A stretch of 11,795 bases of DNA, from contig JAMQCK010001118.1 in assembly GCA_024196135.1 (NCBI GenBank), positions 1-11,795 on the forward strand. The letters run 5' to 3'. This document shows positions 8,136-11,795 of this stretch, piece after piece. Position 1 is the stretch's first letter; each line of letters starts with the position of its first letter. The stretch is from Pleurotus ostreatus/Saccharomyces cerevisiae fusant (Eukaryota > Opisthokonta). A model generated the notes under the pieces. The model worked only from the letters and a program-made list of their open reading frames with translations. It did not search any database and was not told the origin of the DNA. Made by a program: the position numbers and the translations under genes.

Positions 8136-8153
8136 CTTCGGCATTATCCGAAG
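8136..8153. promoter_or_regulatory. CTTCGG-N6-CCGAAG palindrome, candidate Zn2Cys6 regulator site
   Basis: A perfect 6-bp inverted repeat with a 6-bp spacer. Inverted CGG triplets spaced by 6 bp are the form bound by Ppr1/UaY-type fungal zinc-cluster factors. It lies about 290 nt upstream of the BTB gene start and about 140 nt after the reductase stop. Confidence 0.4.
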
Positions 8154-8174
8154 GGTGGCTCTTCCGGCCCGCCG

Positions 8175-8188
8175 GGCCCGATCGGGCC
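8175..8188. repeat. GC-rich 14-bp perfect palindrome
   Basis: GGCCCGATCGGGCC reads the same on both strands. In GC-rich DNA this may be chance. Confidence 0.35.
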
Positions 8189-8251
8189 GTGGCAAGTTGA
8201 AGTTGGACTTGTACTTCTTAACCTCTACAATCATCGCAGGCGTTCCTCCTT

Positions 8252-8284
8252 TCTGACAGACATCAGAGTTCTGCTACTGTCAGA
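8252..8284. repeat. 8-bp inverted repeat with a 17-bp spacer
   Basis: TCTGACAG at 8252-8259 and CTGTCAGA at 8277-8284 are exact reverse complements, upstream of the BTB promoter. It could be a paired regulator site or chance. Confidence 0.3.
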
Positions 8285-8394
8285 CGGTCTTCCAAGCGAG
8301 CTCAATGTCTATCCGAAGTCAGCGGACGAAAGTACGGCAGCACAGCGTCATGGCGCCCACAGAGATGATGTGACCGTGGGCTATCTACGTGCGC

Positions 8395-8400
8395 TATAAA
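8395..8400 (+). promoter_or_regulatory. TATA box of the BTB gene
   Basis: TATAAA only 40 nt before the ATG at 8440 and 76 nt before the in-frame ATG at 8476. Transcription starting 30 or more nt downstream would leave a very short leader for the first ATG. Confidence 0.5.
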
Positions 8401-8439
8401 GCCCTCGTGTTCACGGAGTCTCCCTTGCTCCCGACCCCC

Positions 8440-9496
8440 ATGGAACGGTCGTCCTCTCTCGAATCGTTCGACACCATGAATACGACGCTGTCTAGCCCTG
8501 AGCCCGCAGCATCTGCTCCATTGACAGTCAACCATGAACGCTTCTACATGGACACCAGGAGCGTGAAGTTCAAGGTGAGGCCTTCGAGCGCCCGTACATC
8601 TAGACCCTAACACCTGCGCAGCTCGACGACGGGACGCTGTACAATGTGTCCCGTCACTTCTTCGAGCAGTCTCCCACCTTCGTGGAGAGGTACCTGTCTG
8701 CCGACGACGTCGAGGTCATCGACTTGAAGGACGTGTCCCGCGTCGACTTTGATCGTTTCCTCTCCTATATGTATCCCAAGTACGTCGCTCCTGATCCCTC
8801 TATAACCTTGCGCGGATAGCTTATGATCTCCACAGGTCGCTCGGCAAATGCGATGTGAACACCTCCGAGGAGTGGACCTCCGTCCTGCGCCTCGCCACCA
8901 AATGGGGCTTCACCGACCTACGCACTCATGCCCTCGAGAGACTTGAATCAACCGCCGCGCCCATCGACCGCATCCTCATCGCGCGTGAGTTTGACCTGCC
9001 CAAGTGGCTCCTCCCCGCCTTCGTCGACCTCTGCACTGCGCCGGAGCCGCCCACTCTGGAGGCTGCCGAGCACCTCGGGCTGCCCGCGCTCGTCAACATC
9101 GGGCGCATCAGGGAGACAGTCATACGTGCCGGCGGGAAGCAAAACATGGGGCCTTTCGTCTTGGAACAGGCCGTCGTAGGTGCGAAACTGGCGAAGGGAC
9201 CTGCTGGCCCAAGGATTATTCAACCGCCGTACCATTATATGCCACAATTGTACGGTCCGTATTCAAGCAGGCGTTCCTCGCCTGCCTCTCGGCGGCGCAC
9301 GCCGTCGCCCACTGTCATGTATCCCCTTGCACCGGTGATAGCCAATCCAATGCGTAAGTTTCGTGACTTGACTATGCACGATGTAGCTGACCTGACCCTT
9401 GCAGCGCGCGTCCATTCACCCAGACCTAGGAAATTCATACCACCCTCGGATTCCAGCTCTCCTTCGCCTCCTACTTCTCCGAGAAACTTGCCTTAG
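8440..9496 (+). CDS. BTB/POZ domain protein of the Agaricomycete-expanded type
   Basis: Proposed CDS is join(8440..8574, 8622..8779, 8836..9353, 9405..9496), 300 residues. The introns are 47, 56 and 51 nt. The BTB fold starts at NHERFYMDTRSVKFK (31-45) and continues LDDGTLYNVSRHFFEQSP, VIDLKDVSRVDFDRFLSYMYP (about 78-97), then EEWTSVLRLATKWGF and DLRTHALERLE. A helical region follows (IDRILIAREFDLPKWLLPAF, LCTAPEPPTLEAAEHLGL). This is the standard layout of the large mushroom BTB family, which probably supplies substrate adaptors for Cullin-3 ligases or transcription cofactors. The last 80 or so residues are rich in Ser, Pro and Arg (SSRRSSPASRRRTPSP) and look disordered, with many SP/TP sites open to phosphorylation. 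The second ATG at 8476 has a better context (ACACCATGA) and suits the TATA position, so the true protein may be 12 residues shorter. The partner is unknown. Confidence 0.9.
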
Positions 9497-9820
9497 GTGG
9501 ACGGCGAATGGACTGTAAGCGAGCTCGAAGTGTTCGGTGCGGGCAGATGGTGTTGGCGTAGTAAGGAGTTCATGCTATGAATTGTTTGTACAATAGTGTC
9601 TTCGTTTGTATCGAATTGGCTTCTACGTATATGCAACGATCCGGAAGACTGGAGATGGTTTTAATCAGAGGATGGCCATAAAGAGAGGCGCCCACAAGCG
9701 CCCACTGTATGTCATTTCACGTTGTTCCCATGTCGTCACTGCGGACCATCAGCCAAGCTTCGCGACCGCTAACCTGCTCCTTTTTCCTGACTTCCATCTC
9801 GCGAGAGGATACCCATACCC
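9497..9820. other. Gene-free stretch between the BTB and glycine-zipper genes
   Basis: Holds the BTB 3' end (AT-rich around 9575-9610) and a CT-rich tract at about 9755-9800 that may be the transcription start of the next gene. A CATAAA occurs at 9677-9682. No gene was seen. Confidence 0.5.
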
Positions 9821-10231
9821 ATGTCATCCAGTACCCACAGCACTCATACCCGAGACACCCCGCCCCCAGGCCGCCGCGCGAACCACGCCCGGCGACCGCG
9901 AAAGCACGCTCGGCCCGCCTCCGTCAGTACTAACCACACCGCAAAGCCCGCCCCGCGCCCGAAAAAAAAGCCCGACATGCGGGACGGACAGCATAACGCA
10001 GGGTTCCTCGCTGGGCTTGCTGCGACCATCGTCGGCGGCGCTGTCCTTGGGCCGGTGGCAGGCATCGTCGGTGGCGTCGCGGGAGGGACGACGGGCTCGG
10101 TGACGCAGAGCATCACGAATCGGCAGCAGGAGGCGGCGAGGCGGCAACAGGAGCAGGCGAAGAAGGAGAAGGAAGAACGAGAGAAGGCGAGTGGGCCACG
10201 GGTTATGCCGCATATACACGAGCATGATTGA
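9821..10231 (+). CDS. Small glycine-zipper membrane protein, function unknown
   Basis: A single-exon frame of 136 residues. Residues 1-52 are basic and Pro-rich, without acids until Asp11 and then hardly any. Residues 61-92 form a Gly/Ala/Val-rich hydrophobic segment with glycines at 73, 77, 81, 85 and 89 (a GxxxG repeat) and again at 84, 88 and 92. Residues 100-123 are a charged Gln/Glu/Lys/Arg helix (RQQEAARRQQEQAKKEKEER) likely to be a coiled coil, and the tail is His-rich (HIHEHD). Third positions are GC-rich, which supports real coding. The pattern is that of glycine-zipper proteins that pack tightly in membranes. The ATG at 9821 has a weak context (C at -3). Met53, at 9977, has G at -3 and could start an 84-residue form holding the whole membrane segment. 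I cannot assign a function. Confidence 0.65.
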   Translation: MSSSTHSTHTRDTPPPGRRANHARRPRKHARPASVSTNHTAKPAPRPKKKPDMRDGQHNAGFLAGLAATIVGGAVLGPVAGIVGGVAGGTTGSVTQSITNRQQEAARRQQEQAKKEKEEREKASGPRVMPHIHEHD

Positions 10232-10712
10232 GGTGGCAAGATGGGTTAACATGATGGAGAGACTCACAAGCAACGGACAAAATGGATCGAATCGGATGTA
10301 TAATTTGCGCTCACAGGAATATGATGTATCAAGCTTCACCATCCTCCAATATCGCTTCGTACCTGCTGGACGGGAAAGTTTGCTTCAAGACAGTCCTACT
10401 CCGACGAGCCGCGCCAGCTTGCCCTCAGCAAGAGGAGACCACGGAATCACTCCGATCCCATGACACTTGCGATACGCCAGTATCTCGCACCTACGTATAT
10501 CAAACCTTTCTACAAGTACAGTTATTCTCCACCGAAAATCGTTTCCTTACTGGTGTCGGCTCACGGGTCTCGACCGGTATCCTGAAGAGGAGTATCTGTC
10601 GATGCTGATGCCGATTTGGATCCATTCCTCTCTTATGTTTCCCCCGTATGTCGCTCTTGCTGCATATCCCTTCATATCGATGACTGATACTTTCGGAAGG
10701 TGTGCTGGACGC
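10232..10712. other. Convergent 3' flanks without a supported gene
   Basis: Lies between the stops of two genes pointing toward each other. Open frames run through it on both strands, but none shows family motifs or the GC-rich third positions of the neighbours. It probably contains both 3' untranslated regions. Confidence 0.55.
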
Positions 10713-11795
10713 CTAACCAAAGTACAGCGCGTGCAGTCCGATGGTGTTGCCCGTCCAGTCCGTCTGATAGTGCATGAGTCAGCGTTACTTCGGCTCTGCC
10801 ACACGGAATCTCTCACCGACAATCCAATGATGCGCTCGTCGTCCATGATCACCCCGTCTATAGCGAACCTTTGTTTTGAGACGGTCCTGACGAATGGCAA
10901 GCCAGGCTCGAGTTCCCTCGCATCATCGAAGAGCCGCGCCATACGCGCAGCCCCGTTGAATACCTCTTTTGGCCAATCTACCCGGGGATGCTCTCGGTTC
11001 GTCTCCTGACTGTCCGCCCAAGGTCGACCCTGCTCATGCTTGGCGGCCAGTACGATGGTCGCTGTCGACGTGTCGATCGTGACCTTCCGTGCACCGTCAT
11101 CTCCGCCCGCGTCTGCCGCCTGCGCAAGCAGCTGCGCCTCCACACGCCGCACGGTATGCTGGTTGAAGTCCAATATGTGTATCGGTTGCGCGGGCGCGTT
11201 CAGCACGATCGACGGCTTCTGAACGTATCGCTGACTGCTAGTCGTCGTGATATAGCTGTCCGACATCTGGGACATGCCAAGCCAACGCGCGCCGTTCGGT
11301 CCCCAGTCCTTCCAATGGACCAAGGGTTCACCGCGACTCGCGTGCCGCAGGATGGTGGAACGATGGACCACGAGGGAGAGGGCTTCCTCATCGACTTCCT
11401 CCTCCACACCGCGGTCATAGCGCCACGTCATGAGGACAAGAACGACAGAATCTTCGACTCGAGTGCGGAAGGGACGCGCAGCGGCGCCCGGCTGGTGAAT
11501 ATGGTCGAGGGAGGGATTTGGGTCCCCTCGGCACATCGTATTGAATATTAGCGCGTCGGGGTTGAAGTCAGGATAATTGAGCTGGCAGACGAGCTCGAGG
11601 TCCGGACCGGATGGTTCTTTGGGCACGCGGAAAATGTCGAGAGACAGCATATGCTCGTTGGGATGCATCAAGAGATCGGGCGTTAGGAAGCAGAGACCCA
11701 CGTTTGTCACAGGCTGGCCTCCGGGATTGAGCGCCGCGCCCGTCCTCCAGGAGAATAGAAACAGGCGATTGGCCGCGTGCTGGGGGTCGAGGGCG
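10713..11795 (-). CDS. F-box-type protein of Agaricomycetes, C-terminal part (N-terminus outside the window)
   Basis: The visible part is complement(join(10713..10763, 10817..>11795)), about 342 residues, open through the right edge with no start codon needed inside. The 53-nt intron at 10764-10816 (donor GTGAGA, branch-like GCTGACT, acceptor ATCAG) leads to a last exon encoding TDWTGNTIGLHALYFG and a stop. Recognisable family features are the DPQHAANRLFLF start, VTNVGLCFLTPDLL, a region ending HRSTIL, WKDWGPNGARWL, QRYV, a hydrophobic ILDFN strand, the stretch LEPGLPFVRTVS and DDERIIGLS near the end. These are typical of the long mushroom proteins that carry an N-terminal F-box for SCF ubiquitin ligase binding. 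The F-box itself would lie beyond 11795 and is not seen, so the class rests on the C-terminal part. Without splicing the frame would run on to about 10547 in sequence lacking family motifs, which supports the intron. Confidence 0.8.

Larger units (their letters stand above)
8001..8439. other. Intergenic region between the reductase and BTB genes
   Basis: Holds the reductase 3' end (AT-rich around 8030-8080) and the BTB promoter. Noted inside are a TTCGG-N6-CCGAA palindrome (8137-8152), a GC-rich 14-bp palindrome (8175-8188), an 8-bp inverted repeat (8252-8284) and a TATA box (8395-8400). No gene was seen. Confidence 0.6.

Noticed and set aside
8302..8613. 103-residue open frame on the - strand over the BTB start
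   Set aside because: Overlaps the well-supported first exon and promoter of the BTB gene; no motif.
9824..10342. 172- and 131-residue open frames on the - strand
   Set aside because: Antisense shadows of the glycine-zipper gene, with Leu/Arg-rich composition and no motif.
10547..10712. Continuation of the F-box-type frame past 10713 without splicing
   Set aside because: The 53-nt intron at 10764-10816 has good signals and leads to a family-like C-terminus. The unspliced tail is Arg/Ser-rich and motif-free.
1..11795. Transposons, CRISPR arrays, bacterial operons or viral remnants
   Set aside because: No terminal repeats, transposase or reverse transcriptase motifs, repeat-spacer arrays or viral proteins were seen on either strand.

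Overview
This is a window of nuclear DNA from a basidiomycete fungus, most probably an Agaricomycete (mushroom or polypore type). I infer this from short introns of about 47-80 nt with GTRNGT donors and CTRAY-like branch points, GC-rich third codon positions, a eukaryotic tRNA-Ile with internal Pol III boxes, and two protein types that are strongly expanded in mushrooms (a BTB/POZ protein and an F-box-type protein). I see no operon, transposon, CRISPR array or bacterial feature. All splice sites were read by eye from frame continuity and consensus, without transcript data.

Layout, left to right. (1) 175-2137 (+): a four-exon gene for a Cdc20/Cdh1 (Fizzy) family WD40 activator of the anaphase-promoting complex. 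(2) 2509-2582 (-): tRNA-Ile(AAT), with an A-run that reads as a Pol III terminator, followed by a long gene-free stretch holding a tRNA-like A-box relic and a 16-bp palindrome. (3) 3396-3679 (+): a 67-residue one-pass membrane protein with a tiny last exon. (4) 4224-4633 (-): a 116-residue stand-alone NIF3/YqfO C-terminal-type domain protein. (5) 4984-6386 (+): a conserved protein related to uncharacterised bacterial and fungal enzymes. Its first half is broken by about six frameshifts and its second half is open. (6) 6806-8000 (+): a complete five-exon aldo-keto reductase. (7) 8440-9496 (+): a four-exon BTB/POZ protein. (8) 9821-10231 (+): a single-exon, 136-residue glycine-zipper membrane protein. 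(9) 10713 to the right edge (-): the C-terminal part of an F-box-type protein, whose N-terminus lies outside the window.

The genes look like independent neighbours rather than one pathway: cell-cycle ubiquitination (Cdc20-like), probable ubiquitin-ligase adaptors (BTB, F-box-like), a redox enzyme and several small uncharacterised proteins. I did not find a convincing new multi-gene system. The points most worth a second look are the half-decayed conserved gene, the divergent C-box and tail of the Cdc20-like protein, the glycine-zipper protein, and a perfect TTCGG-N6-CCGAA site between the reductase and BTB genes.
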